A stretch of DNA of 22,228 nt from DASZTU01 sp035493835 (GTDB lineage Bacteria; Pseudomonadota; Alphaproteobacteria; Rhizobiales; Devosiaceae). The DNA lies in the NCBI GenBank assembly GCA_035493835.1, contig DATJHO010000032.1:1-22228 (forward strand). The letters are read 5' to 3'. Each line of letters begins with the position of its first letter. The first letter of the stretch is position 1. Positions 1-7,344 of the stretch are shown here, piece after piece. Position numbers and translations under genes: made by a program. The notes below the pieces were generated by a model. That model was given only the letters and a program-made list of their open reading frames with translations. It made no database searches and had not been told where the DNA came from.

Positions 1-24
1 GCCATTCACCATGCGGACATTGCC

Positions 25-565
25 CTAAGCGGTCAACGGCCCGAAGCTCGCGGCGAGCGAAACGCGCTGGCGCTGGCCGCCGGAAAGGCGCGCCGGCCAT
101 TGATCCGCCTTTTCCGTCAGTTGAACCGCCTCGAGAGCGGCTATTGGCGCCTCGCAGTTACGATGAGCATTGCCGAGACCGACAGCAACATTGTCTATCA
201 CCTTGGCCTACGGCAGCAGCCGTGGTTCCTGGAACATGATGCGCGCATTCGGGCGCGTCCACCATGCCGCCGGGTGAGGAGAACCGGATCTGTCCGGCAT
301 CTGGCGATCTAGCCCGATCAACCAGCGGAGCAGCGTGCTCTTGCCGCGGCCGCTTTTGCCAACGATGGCGACGAACTGCCCGGGTTCGGCCTCGAGGTCG
401 ATACCCTTGAGAACCCTGGTGGACGCAAAGCTCTTTTCGACCCCGGCCAGGCTGATGCCCAGCCCCGCCGATCGGGCGGAAGCAGCGTTGGGTAGCTGGG
501 ACGGGAATTCGGGCTTGATCTCGCGGCCGAACGCGGTCAGGGGGGGCTTCGTTAATGATGCCCAT
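25..565 (-). pseudogene. Decayed SsuB/TauB-like ABC transporter ATPase
   Basis: Remnant of an ABC ATPase of the nitrate/sulfonate/taurine class. Readable pieces in family order are GISLAGVEKSF, the Walker A motif GKSGRGKST (about 335-360), SPDAGQIRF, the Q-loop segment RIMFQEPRLLP, AKVIDNVAVGLG and the signature LSGGQRQR (about 60-85). They lie in different frames. The ATG at 565 is out of frame with the Walker A segment, with a G7 tract (540-546) between them. The frame changes again near 300-315 and returns near 245-275. A TAG (208-210) stands where the family has Trp in LLPWAKV. After the signature the sequence jumps from RVSLA to SFGPLTA and a stop at 25-27, so Walker B is gone. A single indel could be a sequencing error, but this many lesions indicate a pseudogene. 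It lies directly downstream of permease and FMN-reductase remnants, consistent with a lost ssu-type operon. Confidence 0.75.
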
Positions 566-568
566 GGC

Positions 569-705
569 TCACACCCTCTCGGTCTTCTGGTAGGCGGGGT
601 GCCATTGCAGGGTTGCCCGCTCCAGCAGCGCGTGGCGCTCGGAGCCGCCGGTTGCCGTCAAGACGACCGGCTTGCCCTTTAGACCAGTGACTGCATGATC
701 CGTCG
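569..705 (-). pseudogene. In-frame chimera: FMN reductase fragment joined to SsuC-like permease tail
   Basis: Between the eutC stop and the broken ATPase, one open frame ends at a TGA (569-571). Its first half reads LKGKPVVLTATGGSERHALLE, which matches the KPVLLAATGGSxRHAL segment of NADPH-dependent FMN reductases (SsuE/MsuE type) that feed flavin monooxygenases. Its second half reads RATLQWHPAYQKTERV, resembling the C-terminal tail of SsuC/TauC permeases. No start codon with a ribosome binding site is evident, and the frame continues backwards into the end of eutC. The simplest reading is a deletion that joined the end of a reductase gene to the last codons of a permease gene, leaving a remnant upstream of the ATPase. 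The family matches are by recalled motif, not by alignment. Confidence 0.6.
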
Positions 706-708
706 TCG

Positions 709-1455
709 TTACGGCAGCCGACTTTGCGCGGACGCCTCCGCCTCGTCCTTCAACTCGATGCCGGTTACGCCGCGTCGCAGGGCCTCGCGGATGAGCCAGC
801 AGATCTTGTCAGCCGCCTGTTCGTGGGCGAGGCCGCTGGCGTGGATGTTCGATACGCAATTGCGCTCGGAATCCCGGCGCCCCTTGCGCGGCGCGTAGGT
901 CAGATAGGCGCCGAGGCTGTCGGGAACCGAAAGCCCGGGCCGCTCGCCAAGCAGCATCACCACGATTTTTGCGCCGAGCCGCTCGCCGATCTCGTCGCCG
1001 AGCGCCACCCGGGCCTGCCGCGCAAGCACGGGTCGGGCGACGGAAAACTGCCCCAGCCGCGCAAGGCAGGCGCGCAGCACCGGCTCGCCGTGGGTATCGA
1101 GTGCCGAGGCCGAAAGGCCGTCGCCAAGGACGAAGGCGACGTCCGCGGAGCCGGAAGGAAGCTCTGCGGCCGCAGTGGGATCGAGCTGCCGGCCGAGGTC
1201 CGGATTCAGCAGGTACGCGGCACGGTCGGGGGCTCTCGACTGCACGACGACCGGCTTGAGATCAGCGAGCTGCCGGGCCAGTTGGGCGAAGTCGGCGGCG
1301 GCGTGGATCGCGTCTCGCGCCCGTGCATGCGCCATCTGCAGGGCCAGGAGGTCCTGCGTCAGTATCGCGTCGCCGGAGCGACCAAGGCCGATGCGGGCCG
1401 GAGTCAGGCCACGGAAAGCCGCGAACGGATCGGCCCGCAGCGATCGCTCGGTCAT
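709..1455 (-). CDS. eutC: Ethanolamine ammonia-lyase, small subunit
   Basis: Small subunit of adenosylcobalamin-dependent ethanolamine ammonia-lyase, which splits ethanolamine into acetaldehyde and ammonia in the cytoplasm. The 248-residue product has the family's landmark segments: ARIGLGRSGD near the N-terminus, VVQSRAPDRAAYLLNPDLGRQL, FVLGDGLSA, MLLGERPGLSVPDSLGAYLTY and the conserved C-terminal block RNCVSNIHASGLAHEQAA. It is shorter than the E. coli protein of about 295 residues, mainly at the N-terminus, as is common in non-enteric bacteria. Its ATG overlaps the eutB stop (ATGA at 1452-1455), so the subunits are translationally coupled. No reactivase (eutA), aldehyde dehydrogenase or microcompartment shell gene is visible nearby. 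Confidence 0.95.
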   Translation of the reverse strand: MTERSLRADPFAAFRGLTPARIGLGRSGDAILTQDLLALQMAHARARDAIHAAADFAQLARQLADLKPVVVQSRAPDRAAYLLNPDLGRQLDPTAAAELPSGSADVAFVLGDGLSASALDTHGEPVLRACLARLGQFSVARPVLARQARVALGDEIGERLGAKIVVMLLGERPGLSVPDSLGAYLTYAPRKGRRDSERNCVSNIHASGLAHEQAADKICWLIREALRRGVTGIELKDEAEASAQSRLP

Positions 1456-2834
1456 GCTTCAAACCGGCCGATCAGCCCGGCCGCAAAACCGTCGCGGGGA
1501 GCCAGGCGGCCGCCGTCATCGAGAATGTTCATGCCGCTCAGCCACGCCTCGAACTCGGGGGCAGGGCGCAAATTCAGCAGCCGCCGCAGGGCGACGATGT
1601 CATGGAAGGCGAGGCTTTGATAGTTCAGCATCACGTCGTCGGTGCCCGGAACGGCAATGAGGAAAGTGGTTCCCGCCGTGCCAAGCAGGACCATGAGATT
1701 GTCCATGTCGCTCTGGTCGGCTTCGGCATGGTTGGTGTAGCAGGCGTCGCACCCCATCGGCAGGCCCAGCAGCTTGCCGCAGAAATTGTCTTCGAGCGCC
1801 GCGCGGATGATCTGCTTGCCGTCGTAGAGATATTCGGGACCGATGAAGCCGACCACGGTATTGACGAGCAGCGGCCGAAACTGTCGGGCCACGGCGTAGG
1901 CCCTGGCCTCGAGCGTCTGCTGATCGACGCCCCCATGCGCGCCTGCCGACAGCGCCGTGCCTTGGCCGGTCTCGAAGTACATGACGTTATCGCCGATGGT
2001 GCCGCGATGCAGCGAAGCCGCGGCCGCCTGGGCCTCGGCCAGCAGCGCCAGATCGATGCCGAAGCCGCGATTTGCCGCTTCGGTGCCGGCGATGGACTGG
2101 AAAATGAGATCGACCGGCGCCCCGCGCTCGATTGCCTCGAGGCTATTGGTGACGTGCGTCAACACGCAGGACTGGGCCGGGATGCTGAAGCGTTCGCGCA
2201 GGTCATCGACGAGTCGCAGGAGGCTGATCGCGCCATCGACGCTGTCGCCGGCCGGATTGATGCCGATCACGGCATCGCCAACCCCGTAGCAAAGCCCGTC
2301 GAGGATCGAACCCGCGATGCCTCTCGGGTCATCGAACGGGTGGTTGGGCTGCAGCCGGCTCGCCAGGCGGCCCTCGAGGCCGATGGTGGTGCGAAACGCC
2401 GTGACCGTCCGGCATTTGCCTGCGACGGCGATCAGGTCGGCATTGCGCATGATCTTGGAGACCGCGGCGACCATCTCCGGCATCAGCCCCGGCGCGACGG
2501 CGGCGAGCGTTTCGGCCGTCGTCTCATAGGCAAGCAGCCATTCCCGGAACTCGCCGACAGTCATGTGCGAAACCGGGGCGAAGGCGGCGGCGTCGTGCGT
2601 GTCGACGATCAGGCGCGTGACCTCGTCATCTTCGTAGGGGATAACCAGCTCGGCAAGAAAGCTGCGAAGCGGCACCTCTGAGAGGCAGAACCGGGCCGCG
2701 ACGCGCTCCACCGAGGTCTCTGCGGCAATCCCGGCCAGCCGGTCGCCGGAGCGCTCGGGCGTGGCCTTGGCCAGCAGTTCCCTCAGGTCCTCGAAGCGCC
2801 AGGAATTGCTGCCTGCCGTATACCGCCTGATCAT
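1452..2834 (-). CDS. eutB: Ethanolamine ammonia-lyase, large subunit
   Basis: Catalytic heavy chain of ethanolamine ammonia-lyase, 460 residues against about 453 in E. coli. It is colinear with the family throughout: KCRTVTAFRTTIGLEGRL followed by SRLQPNHPFDDPRGIAGS, YGVGDAVIGINPAGD, QSCVLTHVTNSLEAIERGAP, VDLIFQSIAGTEA, NVMYFETGQGTALSAGAHGG, GFIGPEYLYDGKQIIRAALE, LGLPMGCDACYTNHAEADQ and GTDDVMLNYQSLAFHD. These blocks form the TIM-barrel substrate and B12-binding core. With EutC it would release acetaldehyde and ammonia, so ethanolamine can serve as nitrogen source. The start is the ATG at 2834; only a weak GGCGGG stretch precedes it. It is divergent from the transporter operon beginning at 3306, and the 471-base gap between them holds a repeat element and a palindrome that could serve either side. 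Confidence 0.97.
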   Translation of the reverse strand: MIRRYTAGSNSWRFEDLRELLAKATPERSGDRLAGIAAETSVERVAARFCLSEVPLRSFLAELVIPYEDDEVTRLIVDTHDAAAFAPVSHMTVGEFREWLLAYETTAETLAAVAPGLMPEMVAAVSKIMRNADLIAVAGKCRTVTAFRTTIGLEGRLASRLQPNHPFDDPRGIAGSILDGLCYGVGDAVIGINPAGDSVDGAISLLRLVDDLRERFSIPAQSCVLTHVTNSLEAIERGAPVDLIFQSIAGTEAANRGFGIDLALLAEAQAAAASLHRGTIGDNVMYFETGQGTALSAGAHGGVDQQTLEARAYAVARQFRPLLVNTVVGFIGPEYLYDGKQIIRAALEDNFCGKLLGLPMGCDACYTNHAEADQSDMDNLMVLLGTAGTTFLIAVPGTDDVMLNYQSLAFHDIVALRRLLNLRPAPEFEAWLSGMNILDDGGRLAPRDGFAAGLIGRFEA

Positions 2835-3066
2835 CCCGCCCGATCCAATCCACCCAACGAGACGACCATAAGGTTTCAGTCCCGGCGAGGCAAATCCCTG
2901 GCAGACTCACGGGGCGGGTCGCTAACGAAGCGCCCCCGGCGGCGGAACGATTACGTCCAAACTGGTCAGGCCACACCGGTACGTAGGCATTCGGGAGGTA
3001 CCATGCCATTCGTCGCCGTTTCCACGCGCCGGGTCTATCAGGAGGTTGCCGGTGGGATCGGCGGGG

Positions 3067-3140
3067 TCCCGAGCCGATCGGCGTGTTAAGTCTTTGATCC
3101 TCCTGATCGGGATGGGGGCAACTGACTGCGCCGTTCCACA
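3067..3140 (+). repeat. Intergenic repeat element, copy A
   Basis: One of three related stretches. Shared landmarks in plus orientation are TCCCG, CGATC, GCG, then 8-10 bases containing TTAA or CTAA, then CTTTGAT, then (T/A)GAT and a G-rich run. Copy A shares a further block with copy B (19015-19092): a purine-rich tract resembling a ribosome binding site, then CTGACTGCGCCGTTCCACA against TTGACCACGCCGTTTCACA. GATC-CTCCT-GATC inside it is a small inverted repeat (3096-3108). It lies between divergent eutB and the transporter operon. Likely a regulator site or promoter, or the relic of a duplicated gene start. Confidence 0.6.
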
Positions 3141-3160
3141 GGAAGGCTTGCTCGAAACTC

Positions 3161-3177
3161 GTTGCCTTTTTGGCAAC
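3161..3177. promoter_or_regulatory. Candidate LysR-type regulator box upstream of the catabolic operon
   Basis: GTTGCC-TTTTT-GGCAAC is a perfect 6-bp inverted repeat around a 5-base centre. The inner TGCC-N5-GGCA has the T-N11-A form with dyad symmetry typical of LysR-type binding sites. It sits about 130 bases upstream of the first operon gene, and the operon's last gene encodes a LysR protein, so autoregulated control of the operon is plausible. It could also form a small RNA hairpin. Confidence 0.45.
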
Positions 3178-3305
3178 AAGTAGAACGATTCATTGCACTT
3201 CAACAGAACGCCCTTCTGGATCATGCTCCTCAACAAAGAGCCGTGACTGTGGCCTCGGGGGGCGCTCGGACGGTTTGACGGCAGGGGGTGAAAGTGGGGC
3301 ACATC

Positions 3306-4328
3306 ATGATGAATCGCCGGGGAATGCTGCGCGGGGCTGCCGCCTTGGGCCTGAGCATTGGTGGAAGTTCTGTTCTGACGGTTAAAGGGCAGGGTTCTGA
3401 CCTGACCAAGGTCACGCTCCAGCTGGGCTGGCTGGCTTCCGATGGCGTCCTCGGTGAGACGGTCGCGATGAAAAAGGGCTTCTTTGCGGATGAAGGCCTC
3501 GAGCTCGAAATCGTCCTCGGTGGCCCGAATATCGATGGCGTAGCCGGGGTCGCGTCGGGCCAGCAGACCTCGGGTCAGACCTCGTCCAGTCCTGCGGTAA
3601 TGCTCGCGCGCTCGGCCGGCATTCCGGTCAAGGCCTTTGCGGCCGGCTTTCAGAAGCATCCGTTCACGTTCTTCTCACTGTCCGACGCGCCGATCCGCGA
3701 GCCGAAGGACATGATCGGCAAGACCGTGGCGACGCAGCCGACGGCGGTCATCCTGGTCAAAGCCTTGCTGGCCAAGAACAATATCGACCCGAGCCAGGTC
3801 AACGTGGTCAACATGGGGTCGGATATGAACCAGTTGATGACGGGCCAAGTTCAGGCCGTGACCGGTTGGCTCACGAACGTCAATGCCCTCAAGGTCATCG
3901 GGGACAAACGCGTCGACATGTCGCTCTGGGATACCGGCATTCATCTTTATGCCAACGTCTACTTCTCCACCGATAAGATAATCAGCGAGCAGCCCAAGAT
4001 TCTCGAGGCCTATGTCAGGGCGACGGCACGTGGATGGGGCTACGCGCGCAAGAACCGCGAAGAGGCGGTCGACATCCTCGTCGCCACCTATCCGATCCTC
4101 GATAGGGCAAGCGAGCTCAAGGCTGTTGGGTCGCTGATGGATTTTTCCTTCACTGATGTCACCAAGACGGAAGGCTGGGGGGCAATGAACCGCGACAACT
4201 GGGCGGCGCAGCTTTCGACCTACAAGGACCTCAAGCAATTCACCAACAGCGTCCCAACCGTCGACGACGTGATGACGACGGCGATCCTGGACGCGACGCT
4301 GGCTACGCGCCAGCAGGTTGCCGTCTAG
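3306..4328 (+). CDS. ABC transporter substrate-binding protein, NMT1/TauA/SsuA-like
   Basis: Periplasmic solute-binding protein of the NMT1/THI5-like fold. The N-terminus NRRGMLRGAAALGLSIGG is a twin-arginine-type signal peptide, implying folded export. The mature part opens with LQLGWLASDGVLGE, AMKKGFFADEGLELEIVLGG and GVASGQQTSG, the usual first-lobe pattern of this class. It ends with WGYARKNREEAVDILVATYP, a typical C-terminal segment. I place the start at ATG 3306 (340 residues), with GGGG six bases upstream; ATG 3309 and GTG 3288 are alternatives. It is the first gene of the operon, 23 bases before the ATPase. Relatives bind sulfonates, nitrate, thiamine or riboflavin precursors and aromatic acids; the downstream CoA enzymes favour a carboxylic acid, which is inference. 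Confidence 0.88.
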   Translation: MMNRRGMLRGAAALGLSIGGSSVLTVKGQGSDLTKVTLQLGWLASDGVLGETVAMKKGFFADEGLELEIVLGGPNIDGVAGVASGQQTSGQTSSSPAVMLARSAGIPVKAFAAGFQKHPFTFFSLSDAPIREPKDMIGKTVATQPTAVILVKALLAKNNIDPSQVNVVNMGSDMNQLMTGQVQAVTGWLTNVNALKVIGDKRVDMSLWDTGIHLYANVYFSTDKIISEQPKILEAYVRATARGWGYARKNREEAVDILVATYPILDRASELKAVGSLMDFSFTDVTKTEGWGAMNRDNWAAQLSTYKDLKQFTNSVPTVDDVMTTAILDATLATRQQVAV

Positions 4329-4351
4329 GTCGGACAGGGCAGGAGGTGACT

Positions 4352-5149
4352 GTGAACCAACTCGCGGTCGAACTCACACGGCAGGCCGGAGCGCACCCGG
4401 CGATCAGCGTCGAAAATCTCGATGTGGTCTTTGGCGCTGGCGGCAAGGGGGTCACCGCTCTCGCGGGAGTGAATGTCACCATCCCGACCGGTGGGCTGGT
4501 GACGATGCTCGGGCCATCAGGGTGCGGCAAGTCGACCTTGCTTCGGGCACTTGCCGACCTAGTACCTGCGGCTGCCGGCGAGATCTCGATTTTCGGCCGT
4601 TCCCCTCGCCTCGCACGGGAAGCACGTGACTTTGCTTTCGTGTTCCAGGACGCCACGCTGTTGCCCTGGCGCAGCGCAATCGACAATGTCCGGCTGCCGC
4701 TCGAGGTAGGTGGGGGCGCGCCCAAACATGCCGATCCCGCCGAACTCCTCGACCTCGTCGGCTTGAAGGGCCGCGAAAAGGCTCTTCCGGAAGAACTGTC
4801 GGGCGGCATGCGCCAGCGGGTAGCGATCGCGCGAGCCCTCGTGACCCGCCCTCGCATCCTGCTGATGGACGAACCCTTCGGGGCGCTCGACGAGATAACG
4901 CGCGACAAGCTCAACGAAGAGCTGCTGCGCATTTGGCAGGAGACGGGAACCACGATCGTCTTCGTCACCCACTCCATCCCAGAGGCGGTATTCCTCGGTC
5001 AGAAGGTGTTGGTGCTCGCCGCAAATCCGGGAAGGGTGCGCGAATACGTGCCGGTCGAACTGCCATTTCCGCGCCGCCTCAAGGTGCGCGACACGCTGGA
5101 GTTCGTGCAGATCACCGCCCATCTTCGCCAGTTGCTGGAGGAATGTTGA
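4352..5149 (+). CDS. ABC transporter ATP-binding protein, TauB/SsuB-like
   Basis: Cytoplasmic ATPase that drives uptake with the adjacent binding protein and permease. All motifs are intact: Walker A GPSGCGKST (54-62), Q-loop in FVFQDATLLPW (Q99), signature LSGGMRQR (149-156), Walker B ILLMDEP (169-175), D-loop GALD and switch His in VTHS (H207). The LLPWRSAIDNV segment is characteristic of the nitrate/sulfonate/taurine class. I choose GTG 4352 (265 residues) because AGGAGG (4341-4346) lies five bases before it; GTG 4346 overlaps that sequence. The stop overlaps the permease ATG by one base (TGATG at 5147-5151). This is a working gene, in contrast to the broken ATPase of the same class at the left edge. 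Confidence 0.95.
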   Translation: MNQLAVELTRQAGAHPAISVENLDVVFGAGGKGVTALAGVNVTIPTGGLVTMLGPSGCGKSTLLRALADLVPAAAGEISIFGRSPRLAREARDFAFVFQDATLLPWRSAIDNVRLPLEVGGGAPKHADPAELLDLVGLKGREKALPEELSGGMRQRVAIARALVTRPRILLMDEPFGALDEITRDKLNEELLRIWQETGTTIVFVTHSIPEAVFLGQKVLVLAANPGRVREYVPVELPFPRRLKVRDTLEFVQITAHLRQLLEEC

Positions 5150-5964
5150 TGGCCGACATCGCAATCGCCACGCCTTCCCGATATCCGGGCAAATCGAGGG
5201 CGCTTTGGATGATCGCCTCCAGGCGGTGGCCCGCCATTGCCGCGGTCCTGGGCCTGGTAGTGATCTGGGAGATCATCACGGCCGGCTTTCACGTGCCAAG
5301 CTATATGGCGCCGAGCCCGGTGGAAGTCCTGGCCGCGTTCCGGGACAATGGACAAACGCTCTGGACCAATGTCTGGCCGACGGTGTTCGAGGCGTTGCTG
5401 GGCTTCTTCTTTGGCAACCTGGTCGCAATTGTCGTAGCCGTCTGGTTCGTGCACAGCCCAACCGCCGAGCGCGCCTTCTATCCGGTCGCGGTCTTCATGC
5501 ACACTGTTCCGATCATCGCGCTGGCTCCAATCCTGGTGCTTCTGTTCGGCAATGGATTCACCCCCAAGATCATCATCGCGGCGCTGATCTGCTTCTTTCC
5601 GACGCTTGTGAACATGGTGCGAGGGTTGCGGGCCGTCAGCCCGGCGGCGCTCGATCTGATGCGGGTCCTGTCAGCGAAAAAATCTGAGATTTTCTGGAAG
5701 CTGCGGCTCCCGAGCTCGCTGCCGTTCCTCTTCGCCGCCTTGAAGATCGCCGCCACCACCTGTGTGATCGGCGCGATCGTGGCGGAGTGGATCGGTTCCA
5801 GCTTCGGGCTTGGTGCCCTCATCATCGAGGCGACCTATAACTTTCGGTCGTCGCTGCTTTACGCGACCGTTCTCGTGGCTGCGCTGTTGGCGGTGCTGCT
5901 TTTCTCGATCGTCAGTTTGGCAGAGGCGCGCCTCATTCGCTGGAAATCGCCAGTAGTCGGCTGA
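5149..5964 (+). CDS. ABC transporter permease, TauC/SsuC-like
   Basis: Inner-membrane permease of 271 residues, the normal size for the class. A short cytoplasmic N-terminus is followed by about six hydrophobic segments, including AIAAVLGLVVIWEIITAG, EALLGFFFGNLVAIVVAVW, VAVFMHTVPIIALAPILVLL, PKIIIAALICFFPTLVN, a segment beginning CVIGAIVAEWIG, and LYATVLVAALLAVLLFSIV. The coupling loop that docks on the ATPase is visible as SPAALDLMRVLSAKKSEIFWKL followed by RLPSSLPFLFAALK. The ATG at 5149 follows GGAGGAA at the ATPase gene's end. It forms a complete importer with the two preceding genes; the substrate is unknown. Confidence 0.94.
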   Translation: MADIAIATPSRYPGKSRALWMIASRRWPAIAAVLGLVVIWEIITAGFHVPSYMAPSPVEVLAAFRDNGQTLWTNVWPTVFEALLGFFFGNLVAIVVAVWFVHSPTAERAFYPVAVFMHTVPIIALAPILVLLFGNGFTPKIIIAALICFFPTLVNMVRGLRAVSPAALDLMRVLSAKKSEIFWKLRLPSSLPFLFAALKIAATTCVIGAIVAEWIGSSFGLGALIIEATYNFRSSLLYATVLVAALLAVLLFSIVSLAEARLIRWKSPVVG

Positions 5965-5988
5965 GTATAAAATTTATTGGAGAAGTTG

Positions 5989-7344
5989 ATGGACAGCATC
6001 AGCGAGATGGCGCGCCGGGTTCCCGTCGCCGCCCGCGCCGAAGTGGTGGTCGTGGGCGGCGGCCCGGCGGGGATATCGGCTGCGGTATCTGCGGCGCGCA
6101 ATGGCGCCAACGTTATACTGCTTGAGCGTTATCCCTATCTCGGCGGCCTCGCGGCCGGCGGCATGGTCCTCGTCCTCGATGATATGTCCAACGGCCTCGA
6201 GGTTTCGGTACAGGGCATCTGCATGGAGATGATCGGGCGCATGCAACGCCTGGGTCTCTGCGTAACGCCGCCCGATAGCGATCGCCAGCCCGAGGTTCGC
6301 GAAACGCAGGAGACGTGGCGCAAGTGGTCGCGGTGGGGCCTCTTCGATTTCAACACTCACTCGGTGCCGCATCCGGTCTGCTATGCGGCCGCCTTCGATC
6401 CCGATGCCTTCAAGCGCGCGAGTTATGAGGTAATCGGCGAATCCGGGGTTACGCTGCGCACCCATAGCTGGTTCTCGTCCGCGATCGTCGAGGATGGTCG
6501 TATCCGAGGTGTTATCTGCGAGACCAAGGGGGGGCGAGAGGCGATCCTGGGCGATGTCGTCATCGACACCACCGGCGACCTCGATGTGGCGGCAAGCGCG
6601 GGAGCCAAGTTCCAGGAAGACACCTTTATCCTTACCACCGTATCGCGCTGGGGCGGGGTCGACACAGAGGCGGCCGTCGCCTTCGAATTCGAGTCCCCGG
6701 AGGAATTCAAGCGCCTCGACCACGAAGCCAAGCGGCTGATTGGCGGCTGCTGGTCGCATTGGTGGCTCAAGACACCGTTGCCGGGCGTGGTCTGGCTTAA
6801 CTGCCCGCACATGCCCAAGCTGAGCGGTCTGAGCGTGGCCGATTTGACCAGGGCCGAGCTCGAGGGGCGCGGACGCATTGAGCGGTTGCTCGATTTCGCT
6901 CGGAAGAGCATGCCGGGGTTCGAAAAGGCCTACGTGGTCGATTTCGCGCCGCAGACAGGCGTGCGCCAGACTCGCCTCCTGGAAGGCGAGTACGTCGTCA
7001 CTAAGGAGGACGTCGCCAGCCGGCGGCATTTTGCCGATAGCGTGTGTCGCGGGCGCGACTACTACACCCCCTATCGGGCCATGCTGCCGCGGGAGGTCGA
7101 TCAGTTGTTGGTCGCCGGCCGACACTATTCGGCGACCGCGGCGGCCCAGCGCATGAGCCGCGAAATCCCGCCATGCATGGCGATGGGCGAGGCGGCGGGC
7201 GTGGCGGCCGTCGAGGCGCTGAACTCGGGTCGCCTTGTGCGAGACATCGATGTTGGAGCCGTGCAGCGCAAGCTGCGGGCCCAAGGCGCTGACCCGGGCG
7301 ACATCCCTTCCAGCAATGCAACATTCTTGGAGGCCGCCGAATGA
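5989..7344 (+). CDS. FAD-dependent oxidoreductase, PF12831-type
   Basis: Predicted soluble flavoprotein of 451 residues. The N-terminal Rossmann segment VVVGGGPAGISAAVSAARNG (about 20-39) ends in VILLE, with an acidic residue placed to hold the FAD ribose. GDVVIDTTGDLDVAASAGA is the second FAD-contact (ATGD-like) motif, and REIPPCMAMGEAAGVAAVEA near the C-terminus is the conserved block of this 'FAD dependent oxidoreductase' family. No iron-sulfur Cys cluster or haem motif is seen, so electrons would go to a separate carrier or oxygen. ATG 5989 follows GGAGAAGTTG; a TTG at 5977 is less likely. It sits 24 bases after the permease and overlaps the CoA-transferase start (ATGA). The substrate is unknown; operon context suggests dehydrogenation or reduction of the imported compound or its CoA ester. 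Confidence 0.88.
   Translation: MDSISEMARRVPVAARAEVVVVGGGPAGISAAVSAARNGANVILLERYPYLGGLAAGGMVLVLDDMSNGLEVSVQGICMEMIGRMQRLGLCVTPPDSDRQPEVRETQETWRKWSRWGLFDFNTHSVPHPVCYAAAFDPDAFKRASYEVIGESGVTLRTHSWFSSAIVEDGRIRGVICETKGGREAILGDVVIDTTGDLDVAASAGAKFQEDTFILTTVSRWGGVDTEAAVAFEFESPEEFKRLDHEAKRLIGGCWSHWWLKTPLPGVVWLNCPHMPKLSGLSVADLTRAELEGRGRIERLLDFARKSMPGFEKAYVVDFAPQTGVRQTRLLEGEYVVTKEDVASRRHFADSVCRGRDYYTPYRAMLPREVDQLLVAGRHYSATAAAQRMSREIPPCMAMGEAAGVAAVEALNSGRLVRDIDVGAVQRKLRAQGADPGDIPSSNATFLEAAE

Larger units (their letters stand above)
2835..3305. promoter_or_regulatory. Divergent intergenic region between eutB and the transporter operon
   Basis: This 471-base stretch has open frames on both strands, but none with a convincing start, ribosome binding site or family match, so I read it as non-coding. 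It must carry the promoters for eutBC (leftward) and the seven-gene operon (rightward). It contains one copy of the three-copy repeat (3067-3140) and a T-N11-A palindrome (3161-3177). I could not pick out convincing -35/-10 pairs by eye. Confidence 0.6.

Noticed and set aside
1323..2681. 452-codon plus-strand open frame opposite eutB
   Set aside because: Antisense shadow of a certain gene in GC-rich DNA; no family features, and eutB is colinear with its family across the whole span.
709..2834. Ethanolamine-utilisation microcompartment
   Set aside because: No shell-protein, EutA, EutE or EutH genes are visible; only the two lyase subunits are present.
2922..3659. 245-codon minus-strand open frame across the eutB upstream region and the binding-protein gene start
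   Set aside because: It overlaps the signal peptide and first lobe of a clear gene and has no domain; I treat 2835-3305 as regulatory.
5974..7284. 436-codon minus-strand open frame opposite the FAD oxidoreductase
   Set aside because: Composition (His/Arg/Ala-rich) is typical of an antisense shadow; the plus-strand gene carries all FAD motifs.
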